Assembly (NCBI GenBank): GCA_963696025.1
Contig: CAVOII010000004.1
Location: 372,001 to 436,000, forward strand
DNA from: JABCYV01 sp963696025
GTDB taxonomy: Bacteria; Acidobacteriota; Terriglobia; Terriglobales; Acidobacteriaceae
Reading direction: 5' to 3'
Length of the DNA: 64,000 bases
Part shown: positions 41,401 through 49,799 of the stretch, one piece after another
Numbering within the stretch: position 1 is the stretch's first letter
How the letters are laid out: the number at the start of each line of letters is the position of its first letter
The notes under the pieces: generated by a model
What the model was told of the DNA's origin: nothing
Database searches by the model: none
The model's input: only the letters and a program-made list of their open reading frames with translations
Position numbers and translations under genes: made by a program

Positions 41401-42669
41401 TTGCGTTTAGCGAACAAAGTGGCAGTCACCAACAAAAACAACGGCTTTTTTGCCCGTCGTCAATGGCTCATTTGGGCGGTGGGAATTGTAGTCGGCGTAG
41501 TGCTGCTCGCCTCATTCATGTCGCGTGATGACGCCGTACCGGTCCGCGCTGCCCAGGCGAAACGCGACACCATTCGCAGTGTAGTTTCCACTAACGGAAA
41601 GGTCGAGCCCATCCAGAGTTTTGAGGCCCACGCCCCGGTCGGAACCACGGTGAAGCGATTGCTGGTCAAAGAGGGCGACCACGTAAAAAAGGGCCAACTC
41701 CTGGTGCTGTTGGACGATGCCGAGGCCCGCAGTCAGGCGGCACGAGCGCTCTCTCAAATGAGTGCCGCCAATGCCGATCTCAGCGCCATTCAGAGCGGCG
41801 GCAATCGGGAAGAAGTGCTTACCGTAGAATCGCAATTGGTAAAAGCCCAAGGCGCTCGCGATACTGCACAACGTAACCTGAACGCTCTGCAGCGTTTGCA
41901 ACAGCAGGGCGCGGCCTCGCCTGGCGAGGTGAAGGACGCCCAGAACCAATTGGCGCGCGCTAATGCTGATCTTAACTTGCTGCAACAGAAACAGAAAGAC
42001 CGTTATTCCCAACCGGAGGTTGCGCGGGTACAGGCCCAGAAGGCCGAGGCCCAAAGCGCGCACGCGGCCGCAGAAGACATCCTCAGCCAGCTCAATATTC
42101 ACGCTCCCTTCGACGGCGTGGTTTTCTCGCTTCCTCTCCACCAGGGGGCGTACGTCAATCCAGGGGATCTGGTATTGCAGGAGGCCGATCTCTCCAAGGT
42201 ACTCGTGCGCGCCTTTGTAGATGAACCGGACGTTGGGCGTTTGACGCCCGGACAGAAGATCGAGGTCACCTGGGACGCAATTCCGGGTCGAATTTGGAAT
42301 GGATCAGTGAATACCATTCCTACGGTCGTCAAACTACGTGGGACGCGCAACGTGGGAGAGACAACCTGTGTGGTAGACAACCACGATTTCAAACTCTTAC
42401 CCAACATAAATGTCGGCATCACCATCGTCACCGCAGAACACCAAGGTGCGTTGACTGTTCCTCGAGAAGCTGTCCGCCAGGACGACAGCAAAGCGTACGT
42501 GTATGAGATCGTGAACAACGAATTGCAGCGGCGTGACGTTCAGACCTCAGTTTCCAATCTGACTTTGGTTGAGGTGACCAGCGGAATCTCGGAAAACTCC
42601 GAGGTGGCGCTTGCCTCACTCAATTCCAAGCCGTTGCACAGCGGTCTGCCGGTGAAGGTGGTTCATTAG
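41401..42669 (+). CDS. HlyD/RND-type membrane fusion protein
   Basis: 422 residues from a TTG start. One N-terminal membrane helix (about 22-40, WLIWAVGIVVGVVLLASF), then a biotinyl-lipoyl-like half (SVVSTNGKVEPIQSFEAHAPVGTTVKRLLVKEGDHVKKGQLLVLLDD), a long coiled-coil hairpin (about 110-215, Ala/Gln-rich), the second lipoyl half (INIHAPFDGVVFSLP) and beta-barrel/membrane-proximal domains. It links an inner-membrane pump to TolC in a tripartite exporter. Downstream are a TPR gene (4 bases) and a TolC gene, but no ABC, RND or MFS pump. The start is not certain; a GTG six codons later is possible. Confidence 0.88.
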   Translation: MRLANKVAVTNKNNGFFARRQWLIWAVGIVVGVVLLASFMSRDDAVPVRAAQAKRDTIRSVVSTNGKVEPIQSFEAHAPVGTTVKRLLVKEGDHVKKGQLLVLLDDAEARSQAARALSQMSAANADLSAIQSGGNREEVLTVESQLVKAQGARDTAQRNLNALQRLQQQGAASPGEVKDAQNQLARANADLNLLQQKQKDRYSQPEVARVQAQKAEAQSAHAAAEDILSQLNIHAPFDGVVFSLPLHQGAYVNPGDLVLQEADLSKVLVRAFVDEPDVGRLTPGQKIEVTWDAIPGRIWNGSVNTIPTVVKLRGTRNVGETTCVVDNHDFKLLPNINVGITIVTAEHQGALTVPREAVRQDDSKAYVYEIVNNELQRRDVQTSVSNLTLVEVTSGISENSEVALASLNSKPLHSGLPVKVVH

Positions 42670-42672
42670 CGA

Positions 42673-43638
42673 ATGCACCGGTCTGTAGAAATCATACTTT
42701 TATTATTGCTTGCCGTTGGCGCGTCCGCAGCCGCCACTGACGATTCGGCCCCTGCTTTGCTCGCGGCCGGCCGCATCGATGACGCTATCACCACATTGCG
42801 CGGACGAATCGGCGCTACCCCCAACGACGCCGCGGCGCACAACTTACTCTGCCGTGCCTATTTCTCACTCGGTGATTGGAATCGCGCTGTCTCCGCCTGC
42901 GAACAGGCGGTTTCTTTGGAGCCCAACAACAGCCACTACCACTTATGGCTGGGAAGAGTTTATGGAGAGAAGGCTGATGCCTCCGGTTTTCTTTCTGCTG
43001 CCGGACTCGCCAAGAAGGTTCGTGCCCAATTTGAACAGGCGGTACAACTCGATCCTGACAACGTGGATGCGCGCACCGATCTGGCTGAATTCTACTTGGA
43101 AGCCCCGGGAATCGTAGGCGGTGGTCAAGACAAAGCCCGCGCCGAAGCCGAGACTCTCTCCAAGCTCGATCCCGCCAAAGCGCACTGGGTAAGAGGCCGG
43201 CTCGCCGAAAAGAGAAAGGATTCCGCCTCCGCAGAGAGAGAATACCGGGGTGCGGTTGAAGCCAGCAACGGCAGCGCCCTCGCATGGTTTAATCTGGCGC
43301 TTTTTTACCGCCATGGACAGCGTTGGGATGAAATGGAAGACGCCATCCGTCATGCTTCCTCTGCGCCCATGAGCCGGCCAGAAGTTCTCATGGAGTCTGG
43401 CGATGTCCTGATCCGTAGCGGACGTAATTTGCCGCTGGCGACGGAATTATTGCGTCGTTACCTTGCATCCAGTTCCACAGTGGAAGAAGCCCCCGCTTTC
43501 AAAGCCCACTATCTATTAGGAACCGTCTTGGAGAAACAAGGGGATCAACGAGCCGCGGCCGAAGAGTATCGCGCAGCGCTTGCTTTGGCTAAAGAATTCT
43601 CTCGTGCCCAGGATGCCCTGAACCGGCTGAATCGCTGA
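42673..43638 (+). CDS. Exported TPR protein between HlyD and TolC
   Basis: 321 residues. Signal peptide (about 1-20, MHRSVEIILLLLLAVGASAA), then four to six TPR units: IDDAITTLRGRIGATPNDAAAHNLL, WNRAVSACEQAVSLEPNNSHYH, VRAQFEQAVQLDPDNVDART, SAEREYRGAVEASNGSALAW and a C-terminal AAAEEYRAALALAKEFSRAQDAL. It is probably periplasmic and acts as a protein-binding scaffold. Spacing of four bases from the HlyD stop indicates cotranscription. A part in assembling the export complex is suggested only by position. Confidence 0.82.
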   Translation: MHRSVEIILLLLLAVGASAAATDDSAPALLAAGRIDDAITTLRGRIGATPNDAAAHNLLCRAYFSLGDWNRAVSACEQAVSLEPNNSHYHLWLGRVYGEKADASGFLSAAGLAKKVRAQFEQAVQLDPDNVDARTDLAEFYLEAPGIVGGGQDKARAEAETLSKLDPAKAHWVRGRLAEKRKDSASAEREYRGAVEASNGSALAWFNLALFYRHGQRWDEMEDAIRHASSAPMSRPEVLMESGDVLIRSGRNLPLATELLRRYLASSSTVEEAPAFKAHYLLGTVLEKQGDQRAAAEEYRAALALAKEFSRAQDALNRLNR

Positions 43639-43773
43639 CCGTCGTCTGCGCTCACTTATAACCACGCTTCCTACTCCATAAAGTTCGTTCTAAAAGTGAA
43701 GAAGGCAGAACGCACCGACCAAGACTGGTTGCTATACTCGGCCATGTCGCAAGACATTTGAGGGAGAGAATCC

Positions 43774-45087
43774 ATGAGGCTCAATCCTGGCTACCACGTT
43801 TGTGTCGTGTTGATTGCACTGCTTGCGGTAACGAGGGCAGCGTTTGGGCAAGAACCCCTTCCTTTCCGGAGTGCGGTAGAGCTTGCCTTAGCCCATAGTA
43901 GCCAAATGGCTCTGAGCCATGCTGACGAGATGCGTGCTTATCAGACCTACTTAGAGGCACGCAATTCATATATTCCAAAGCTCGCTATCGGCTCTGACGT
44001 GGGCTATGCATATGGATTTCCGCTCAGTCTCGAAGGGTCTGCGCCAACTCTTTTCAATGTGACCACCCAGTCGTCAGTCTGGAATTTTGCGCAGCGTGAT
44101 TTCAATAAAGCGGCAAAGGCAGAGTGGGGCGCGAGCAAATCCCAAGGCAGCGACCAGCGGGCTCAGGTCACTATGGACACGGCGTTGACCTACATCGAGT
44201 TGAACAGGTGGGAATCCAGAATCCCAATTCTCCGCTCTGAACTTGATGTGGCGGAAAGTGTCGAGTACGCCGTAGGTGAGCGCGTGAAAGAGGGTATCGA
44301 CAAGGCGATCGAACGCACCAAGGCTGAGCTGGTCGAAGCGCAGGTACGAATGCATATTGCGGAGGCAGAAGGTGCCGTCGACATCCTACGTACCCGTTTG
44401 TCGCAGCTAACGGGCGTTCCTGCCAATGCAATCAGGACTGTGGGGGATTCGATCCCTGTTTTGAAGGAAGACATATCCCCCAAAGAAGAGGTCTCGCGAG
44501 CGGTCCAATCCAATCCTGCCGTCGCATCAGCTGAGCAATCAGCAGTCGCCAAACAACTTCGGGCTCAGGGTGAGCACCGAGCAATGTATCCAACTGCCGA
44601 CTTCGCGGCGCAATATGGTTTGATAAATACGTCCCTTACAAACTTTGAACAGTTCTTCGTTCCCCACTCCTTCCAACCGCATAATGTCACCTTTGGGCTC
44701 GTCTTGCGGCTGCCATTTCTCGACCGGTCGCAAAGCGCACGTGCCGCGGCCGCCGACGCTGAAGCCCTTCGTGCTCGCAAAGAGGTGGAGCAAGCTAAAG
44801 ACAAAGCGGCATTGGACACGCTGAAGCTTCAACACAACGTAGAGCAGTTGCTGGCTGCTCGCCACGTCGCCGACCTTCGCTACAAGTTGGCGGAAAATGC
44901 GCTGGACGCCGCTCATGCCCGGGTAGAAGCTCAAACCGCCGCCCAGGGCGAGGTGCAGAACGCAGTCATCGACGCTGGCGAACGGAGTTTGGAACGCATA
45001 AACGCAGACTTCGAATTCCAACGGGGGGAGGTGGAACTCCTCCGCATGCGAGGCGATCTTGAGAGCTGGGCGCTCTCCAGCAAGTGA
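43774..45087 (+). CDS. TolC-family outer-membrane efflux protein
   Basis: 437 residues. Signal peptide MRLNPGYHVCVVLIALLAVTRAAFG, then the OEP pattern: LPFRSAVELALAHSSQMALSHAD, helical hairpins (RIPILRSELDVAESVEYAVGERVKEG), TRLSQLTGVPANAI, and a second repeat SNPAVASAEQSAVAKQLRAQGEHRAMYPTADFAAQYG with VTFGLVLRLPFLDRSQSARAAAADAEAL. A trimeric barrel and periplasmic tunnel is known for the family. It follows the HlyD-TPR pair after 135 bases; GGGAGAG precedes the ATG. The pump it serves is not in the window. Confidence 0.92.
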   Translation: MRLNPGYHVCVVLIALLAVTRAAFGQEPLPFRSAVELALAHSSQMALSHADEMRAYQTYLEARNSYIPKLAIGSDVGYAYGFPLSLEGSAPTLFNVTTQSSVWNFAQRDFNKAAKAEWGASKSQGSDQRAQVTMDTALTYIELNRWESRIPILRSELDVAESVEYAVGERVKEGIDKAIERTKAELVEAQVRMHIAEAEGAVDILRTRLSQLTGVPANAIRTVGDSIPVLKEDISPKEEVSRAVQSNPAVASAEQSAVAKQLRAQGEHRAMYPTADFAAQYGLINTSLTNFEQFFVPHSFQPHNVTFGLVLRLPFLDRSQSARAAAADAEALRARKEVEQAKDKAALDTLKLQHNVEQLLAARHVADLRYKLAENALDAAHARVEAQTAAQGEVQNAVIDAGERSLERINADFEFQRGEVELLRMRGDLESWALSSK

Positions 45088-45091
45088 ACCA

Positions 45092-45224
45092 AGACTAGTG
45101 ACGGCTTGCTATGTGCTCGAACCCGTTAAGCGACACAGCTGATGGGTATCGCTCCCCCTTCACCCCTTCAAATCGGCCATTCGCCGCAAACTTATTGTCC
45201 TCACGGATAAATAGCAACTAGTCT
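45092..45224. repeat. Interrupted inverted repeat downstream of tolC
   Basis: AGACTAGT (45092-45099) and TGCTAT (45107-45112) are matched by ATAGCA (45211-45216) and ACTAGTCT (45217-45224): 14 complementary bases with a seven-base bulge on the left arm. No gene is seen between the arms. It may be a small non-autonomous element or a structured 3' region. Confidence 0.5.
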
Positions 45225-45348
45225 GTAGGGTTAGGGTGGGACAAATCCTGCCTGCCATAGGATTCTCCGGCCCCAGGACGTACCTGAAATGTACCCTGCG
45301 TCAGCACAAAAATGCGTCCAGAAATGTTAGTATAAGTTATTCACTCTT

Positions 45349-46827
45349 ATGCCTTTAAAAACATTGTTTCTGAATCCGCCTTCGTTTGAGAACTTCGACG
45401 GAGGGGCAGGGTCCCGTTGGCCGGCCACTCGCGAAATCGAGTCTTACTGGTATCCGGTTTGGCTCGCCTATCCCGCCGGAATGCTTGAGGGCGCGCGCTT
45501 GCTGGACGCCCCTCCCCATTACGTCTCAGCCGAAGAGACTATCAAGATCGCCCAGGATTACGAGTTTCTGGTGCTCTATACCAGCACTCCCGGCTTTCCC
45601 GGAGACATCCAGCTTGCACAAAAGATCAAGGACGCCAACCCCAAGATTAAGATCGCCTTTGTGGGACCGCACGTCACTGTTCTCCCTGAACGAACGCTGA
45701 GGGACGGCCAGGCCATCGACTTTATCTGCCGCAAAGAATTCGATCATTCCGTGGTGGAGTTTGCGCAGGGCAAACCTTTGGATCAGGTTCTTGGCATCTC
45801 GTACCTTAGGGACGGTAAGGCGGTGCACAACCCCGACCGACCGCAGATCGAAGATTTGGATTCCCTGCCACACGTAACCGACGTCTACCGTCGTGACTTG
45901 GATCCCCGGCGCTATAATGTACCCTTCCTGCTCTATCCGTACGTTTCGTTATATACGACCCGCGGCTGCCCGGCACAGTGTACCTTCTGCCTCTGGCCGC
46001 AGACCACCAGCGGACACGCGTGGCGCAAGCGCTCGACCGATGATGTTGCACGAGAAATGGCTAAGGCCAAAGACTACTGGCCCTATGTCCGGGAATTCTT
46101 CTTCGACGACGACACCTTCAACATTCAGAAGGCGCGAACTGTCGAGCTCTGCGCCAAACTGAAGCCGCTGAAGCTTACCTGGTCTTGCACCTCGCGAGTC
46201 ACCACTGATTTCGAAACCCTGAAGGCCATGAAGGAAGCTGGTTGCCGCCTTTTGATTGTGGGCTATGAGTCAGGCGACCAACAAATCTTGAAGAACATCA
46301 AGAAAGGCGCCACCATTGAGCGCGCCCGCCAGTTCACCAAGGACTGTCATAAGCTGGGCTTGGTGATTCATGGTGACTTCATCATGGGATTGCCGGGTGA
46401 GACTCGCCAAACCATAAACAACACCATCGCTTTCGCGAAAGAATTGGACGTTGAAACCATTCAGGTTTCGGTGGCGCATGCTTACCCTGGTACTGAGCTC
46501 TACGACTACGCGGTGAAGAACGGATTTATGGTGGCCGACACCAAAATGGTGGATGAGGGCGGTCATCAACTGGCGCACATCCAGTATCCCGGTTTGCCGG
46601 CGGAAGAGATTCTGGACGCCGTGCACCGTTTCTATGACGAATACTACTTCCGCCCCAAAGCTGTCTTCCGCATTCTGAAAAAGGCAGCGTTCCATAGCGA
46701 CGATCGCAAGCGTCTCTACAAAGAGGCCAAGACCTTCCTCAAAGTCCGTGCCATGCGCCACAAGTGGGTCAAGGACAAACGGGACAAGGACTCGTCCGCC
46801 GCTACGGTAGAGCCGGCGAAGGCTTAG
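45349..46827 (+). CDS. hpnJ: Hopanoid-associated B12-binding radical SAM protein HpnJ
   Basis: 492 residues. Order: a B12-binding-like Rossmann domain (about 1-170, LFLNPPSFENFDGGAGSRW at the start and FVGPHVTVLPE), then a radical SAM core with YTTRGCPAQCTFC (C207, C211, C214 bind the 4Fe-4S cluster). HpnJ is associated with converting the glucosamine head group of bacteriohopanetetrol to the cyclitol ether. The match extends over the whole length (WPATREIESYWYPVWLAYPAG; HKLGLVIHGDFIMGLPGE). Two small transporter genes follow, the first 12 bases later. hpnI and hpnK, which act before it in known pathways, are not in the window. Confidence 0.88.
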   Translation: MPLKTLFLNPPSFENFDGGAGSRWPATREIESYWYPVWLAYPAGMLEGARLLDAPPHYVSAEETIKIAQDYEFLVLYTSTPGFPGDIQLAQKIKDANPKIKIAFVGPHVTVLPERTLRDGQAIDFICRKEFDHSVVEFAQGKPLDQVLGISYLRDGKAVHNPDRPQIEDLDSLPHVTDVYRRDLDPRRYNVPFLLYPYVSLYTTRGCPAQCTFCLWPQTTSGHAWRKRSTDDVAREMAKAKDYWPYVREFFFDDDTFNIQKARTVELCAKLKPLKLTWSCTSRVTTDFETLKAMKEAGCRLLIVGYESGDQQILKNIKKGATIERARQFTKDCHKLGLVIHGDFIMGLPGETRQTINNTIAFAKELDVETIQVSVAHAYPGTELYDYAVKNGFMVADTKMVDEGGHQLAHIQYPGLPAEEILDAVHRFYDEYYFRPKAVFRILKKAAFHSDDRKRLYKEAKTFLKVRAMRHKWVKDKRDKDSSAATVEPAKA

Positions 46828-46839
46828 GAACAGATAGGT

Positions 46840-47280
46840 GTGACCCTTCGCAAGTATCTGGTGCTGGCCGCTGTCACTGTATTTGCGGCGGTAGGTGATT
46901 CGCTGCTTTCCCGCGGCATGAAGGAGTTAGGCAGTGTTTCGCCGCAACATTTGTCTGAGGTAATTCTCGCAATCCTGAATCCCTGGGTCGCCTTGGGGAT
47001 AATTTTTTTGCTGGGATTTTTTGCCGCGTACATGACTGCCCTTTCCTGGGCAGACCTCACCTACGTCCTCCCTGCGACCTCGCTCGGCTACGTATTGCTG
47101 GCGTTAATTGCCAAGTGTCTGTTGCACGAGGATGTCACTACCACGCGCTGGCTGGGCATTCTGTTGATCTCCGCCGGCGTCGGATTTGTAACCAGGGGTC
47201 CGGAGTTGACGCACAAGCGCCCGCCGAGTGAGTCGGACGGCTACGTTGTGGAATCCATTTCTACCCGGAGTAAGCCATGA
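46840..47280 (+). CDS. Small EamA/SMR-type membrane protein, first of a pair
   Basis: 146 residues from a GTG 12 bases after hpnJ. Four membrane helices (about 6-20, 45-65, 72-92, 98-118) with AAVGDSLLSRGMKELG near the start and LTYVLPATSLGYVLLALIAKCLLHE in the middle, typical of the small multidrug resistance/EamA half-transporters, for example ArnE/ArnF, which flip aminoarabinose-undecaprenyl phosphate. The C-terminal 30 residues are polar. Its stop overlaps the next start by four bases; the neighbour is a paralogue, so a heterodimer is likely. Confidence 0.82.
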   Translation: MTLRKYLVLAAVTVFAAVGDSLLSRGMKELGSVSPQHLSEVILAILNPWVALGIIFLLGFFAAYMTALSWADLTYVLPATSLGYVLLALIAKCLLHEDVTTTRWLGILLISAGVGFVTRGPELTHKRPPSESDGYVVESISTRSKP

Positions 47281-47657
47281 GCCAGGCCCATGCCTGGGTT
47301 GCAATCGCGTCCATCGTGCTGGCTTCGACCACAGGCGATGTGCTGCTCTCCCGTGCCATGAAGCAGGTCGGGGACGTAGGCGAACTCCGGCGGCGGCGGG
47401 GCGCACTGACTGTCGTGGGACGGATTCTGCGCACCCCCAGCTTCCTGATGGGTGTCGTGGCTATGACCGTGGCGTTCTACAGCCTTCTCGTCGGCCTTTC
47501 CTGGGCCGATGTCAGCTTGGTGGGTCCAGCGGCTGCAGCCCTGACTTTCGTGGCCAATGCGCTGGCAGCCAAGATTTTTCTGCACGAGCGTGTGGACCGT
47601 CGACGTTGGATAGCTGCTCTGCTTGTGGCTGGCGGCGTGGCGCTGCTCGCGGCTTGA
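47277..47657 (+). CDS. Small EamA/SMR-type membrane protein, second of a pair
   Basis: 126 residues, ATG overlapping the preceding TGA. Four membrane helices; ASTTGDVLLSRAMKQVGDVG parallels the GDxLLSRxMK motif of its neighbour, and SWADVSLVGPAAAALTFVANALAAKIFLHERVDRRRW matches the second half. The paired organisation is like ArnE/ArnF heterodimers. Position right behind hpnJ suggests transport or flipping of a modified hopanoid or a lipid-linked sugar donor. This is an inference from context. Confidence 0.82.
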   Translation: MSQAHAWVAIASIVLASTTGDVLLSRAMKQVGDVGELRRRRGALTVVGRILRTPSFLMGVVAMTVAFYSLLVGLSWADVSLVGPAAAALTFVANALAAKIFLHERVDRRRWIAALLVAGGVALLAA

Positions 47658-47751
47658 GCCCACTCTGATTCTCGGATTGGCGCTCATCGGGCAATTCCGC
47701 TATGCTGTACCTCCAACTCAGCACCCAAAGTTCAAGAGAGGAATGTTCTAA

Positions 47752-48318
47752 ATGGATTCAAGAACTGTATCGCGCATACTGGTAGTGGTTATAGTCTTCG
47801 GCATGGCGCAGCTGCGAGCGGCAGAAGACGTGACGCACGCTCTGTCGGGAACTGTTACCAGGATTGACTCAGGGGCGAAGACCATCGCCGTAAAAACCGA
47901 AGAAGGCACGGAAGAGACGCTGAAGTTCACAGGAAAAACACTTGTCCACGCCGGCGAAGGTGTCAAGACAGGTGCGGTCGACACCTATTTCGCTGGAAAA
48001 GAAGGTAGCCATGTAATCGTGCACTACACCGGTGTGGGCGCAAAGAAAGTCGCCGTTGGTGTGCAGGACCTGGGTAAAGACACGGTCAAAGTCAGCAAGG
48101 GGACCGTCACCCACGTGGACAAGGCCGCACACACGATTACCGTCAAAACGGCGGACGGAGCCGAAGGCACCTATCACGTCGCCAAAGACGCCAGCGTGGA
48201 TACAGAGCATGGGGTCGTAAAAGGCACTGAATACACCGCAAAAGAAGGCGAGAAGGTGACGGTACACTACACCGAGGATGCGGGGAAGAAAATAGCGCAA
48301 TTCGTCAAACACATCTAG
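47752..48318 (+). CDS. Exported protein with two tandem beta repeats
   Basis: 188 residues. Signal peptide (MDSRTVSRILVVVIVFGMAQLRA), then an internal duplication: GTVTRIDSGAKTIAVKTEEG (about 33-52) and GTVTHVDKAAHTITVKTADG (about 115-134), each continuing with a strand-rich stretch ending in VIVHYTGVGAKK or VTVHYTEDAGKK. The repeats look like small beta-barrels (OB or DUF5666-like). No active-site motif. A ribosome binding site (AGAGAGGAA) precedes the ATG. It converges on hpnE with a 17-base gap. Function unknown; a periplasmic binding or structural role is a guess. Confidence 0.7.
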   Translation: MDSRTVSRILVVVIVFGMAQLRAAEDVTHALSGTVTRIDSGAKTIAVKTEEGTEETLKFTGKTLVHAGEGVKTGAVDTYFAGKEGSHVIVHYTGVGAKKVAVGVQDLGKDTVKVSKGTVTHVDKAAHTITVKTADGAEGTYHVAKDASVDTEHGVVKGTEYTAKEGEKVTVHYTEDAGKKIAQFVKHI

Positions 48319-48335
48319 TCGAGGGAGCGGGACCC

Positions 48336-49799
48336 TTATCCGAATAGTCGCATGAACCCAGCCGCTGGCAGATCCGCGACGAGAAACGCGGCATCGCGCA
48401 AGCCAGCGACCCTGGCGACACATTGGGCGGCCATGCAACCGCTGCGCACCGCGCCTTCCATGGTGGCGGGCCAGCCGGTGGCTGTCCAGTCGCCCGCGAG
48501 GAAGACGCGCGGCCAGACGGTCTCCGGCCGAGGGCGAAAAGACTCCACCCCAGGTCGAGGCGAATAGGTCGCATGGACTTCCTTGATCACTGTGGACTTC
48601 ACGAGGTTCGCGGATCGCGCGCTGGGAAAAAACTCACGCAGTTCGGCCAACGCCATCTCCACGATCTCCGCTCGTGACTTCTCCACCAGAGTCTTCGAAG
48701 CGCTGACCACAACTTCCACGTAGCTATTGCTTGCCGTAGCGCCGGCGTTCCGCCGGCTATCTGACGAGCATCCTGGCCGACCATTGTTCTGGCCAGAGGA
48801 TGGAGCTGCGAGCAGCTTCGATTTGTGGAACATCCATTGAATAGTGCGATCGAGCAATACGGCGTGATCGAGGTCGGTAATCTGACGATCGAACCATAGG
48901 TGAATGCCCGTAATCGGTGAAGTCTCGAATCGGCCCAGGGTCTGCCGCAGTGGTTCCGCCGCCGAGGTTTGAGGCAGCATCCGTGACAACACATCGAAAG
49001 GAACAGCGAAGGCGACGAAATCAAAGCTCTCTTCCCCACCCGCCACTGACAGCGTTACGCCGGCGAACTCGGCGCGAAATGAGTCCACACTGGAACGAAG
49101 TCGCACTTCCCCGCCTCGAGCGTTGATATAGTCCGCAGCCACGCCGTACAACTCAGTCAATGGCACCGTCGGTACGCCCATACGCCCGGCGGGAGATGAT
49201 TTTAGAAAAGACTCGCGTATGACCTGCGCCGCGTATGGAACTGCCACGCGATCAATATCCTCATTCAGAGCGCTGATCAGCACAGTTCGCCAGAAGCGTT
49301 CAATGGCCCGCTGCGTCTGTCCATGACGGCGCAGCCACCTGAGGAACGATTCGCCGTTGTCGCGTGGCATCATGGGAGCAAGGGCAGCCATGGCAGAAGC
49401 GATGGCCAGCTTGTCCGTAAGATTCAGGCATGCGGCTCGCAAGAAAGCCGGCGCTGTGTGAAGGGGCGCGGGCAGAGACGAAGGTTCGATTACCGACGCG
49501 CGCCCGCCAGGCTCTAGAAACGTCAGCCGATCGTACCAGCGAATCTTGTCTTGTACGCCGATCCGCCGATAAAACTCGATCAGGTTGGTGCAGCAGCCGA
49601 GCAGTACATGCTGGCAGTTGTCCACAACCTCACCCGTCGCCGGCAGCTGATAGGATGATGCGCGTCCGCCCAGAAATGGACGACGCTCGAAGAGCGTTAC
49701 ACGGAATCCGCTGTCGGCTAGTGCACAACCGGCGGCCAGTCCCGCCAAACCACCGCCCACTACGCCCACCCTGGGAGATTGTGTCCAGCGCTCCGTCAT
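48336..49799 (-). CDS. hpnE: Hydroxysqualene dehydroxylase HpnE
   Basis: 487 residues from the ATG at 49799, which shares one base with the hpnD stop (TGATG); the longer frame adds 47 residues that belong to hpnD. FAD-dependent amine-oxidase/phytoene-desaturase fold: dinucleotide motif VGVVGGGLAGLAAGCALADSG (about 10-30), then FERRPFLGGRASSY and the C-terminal VFLAGDWTATGWPATMEGAVRSG. HpnE reduces hydroxysqualene to squalene, the third step of the HpnCDE pathway. An extra segment of about 25-30 residues (near 345-375, QNNGRPGCSSDSRRNAG) coincides with a palindromic repeat in the DNA. Last gene of the operon. Confidence 0.93.
   Translation of the reverse strand: MTERWTQSPRVGVVGGGLAGLAAGCALADSGFRVTLFERRPFLGGRASSYQLPATGEVVDNCQHVLLGCCTNLIEFYRRIGVQDKIRWYDRLTFLEPGGRASVIEPSSLPAPLHTAPAFLRAACLNLTDKLAIASAMAALAPMMPRDNGESFLRWLRRHGQTQRAIERFWRTVLISALNEDIDRVAVPYAAQVIRESFLKSSPAGRMGVPTVPLTELYGVAADYINARGGEVRLRSSVDSFRAEFAGVTLSVAGGEESFDFVAFAVPFDVLSRMLPQTSAAEPLRQTLGRFETSPITGIHLWFDRQITDLDHAVLLDRTIQWMFHKSKLLAAPSSGQNNGRPGCSSDSRRNAGATASNSYVEVVVSASKTLVEKSRAEIVEMALAELREFFPSARSANLVKSTVIKEVHATYSPRPGVESFRPRPETVWPRVFLAGDWTATGWPATMEGAVRSGCMAAQCVARVAGLRDAAFLVADLPAAGFMRLFG
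48741..48757. repeat. Palindromic repeat inside hpnE
   Basis: GCCGGCG (48741-48747), a three-base loop TTC, and CGCCGGC (48751-48757) form a perfect hairpin within the hpnE coding sequence. Around it, at 48770-48800, TGGCC-type sequence is duplicated (CCTGGCCGA and TCTGGCCAG). The region encodes a low-complexity stretch not expected in HpnE. Likely a REP-type element inserted in frame. Confidence 0.55.
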
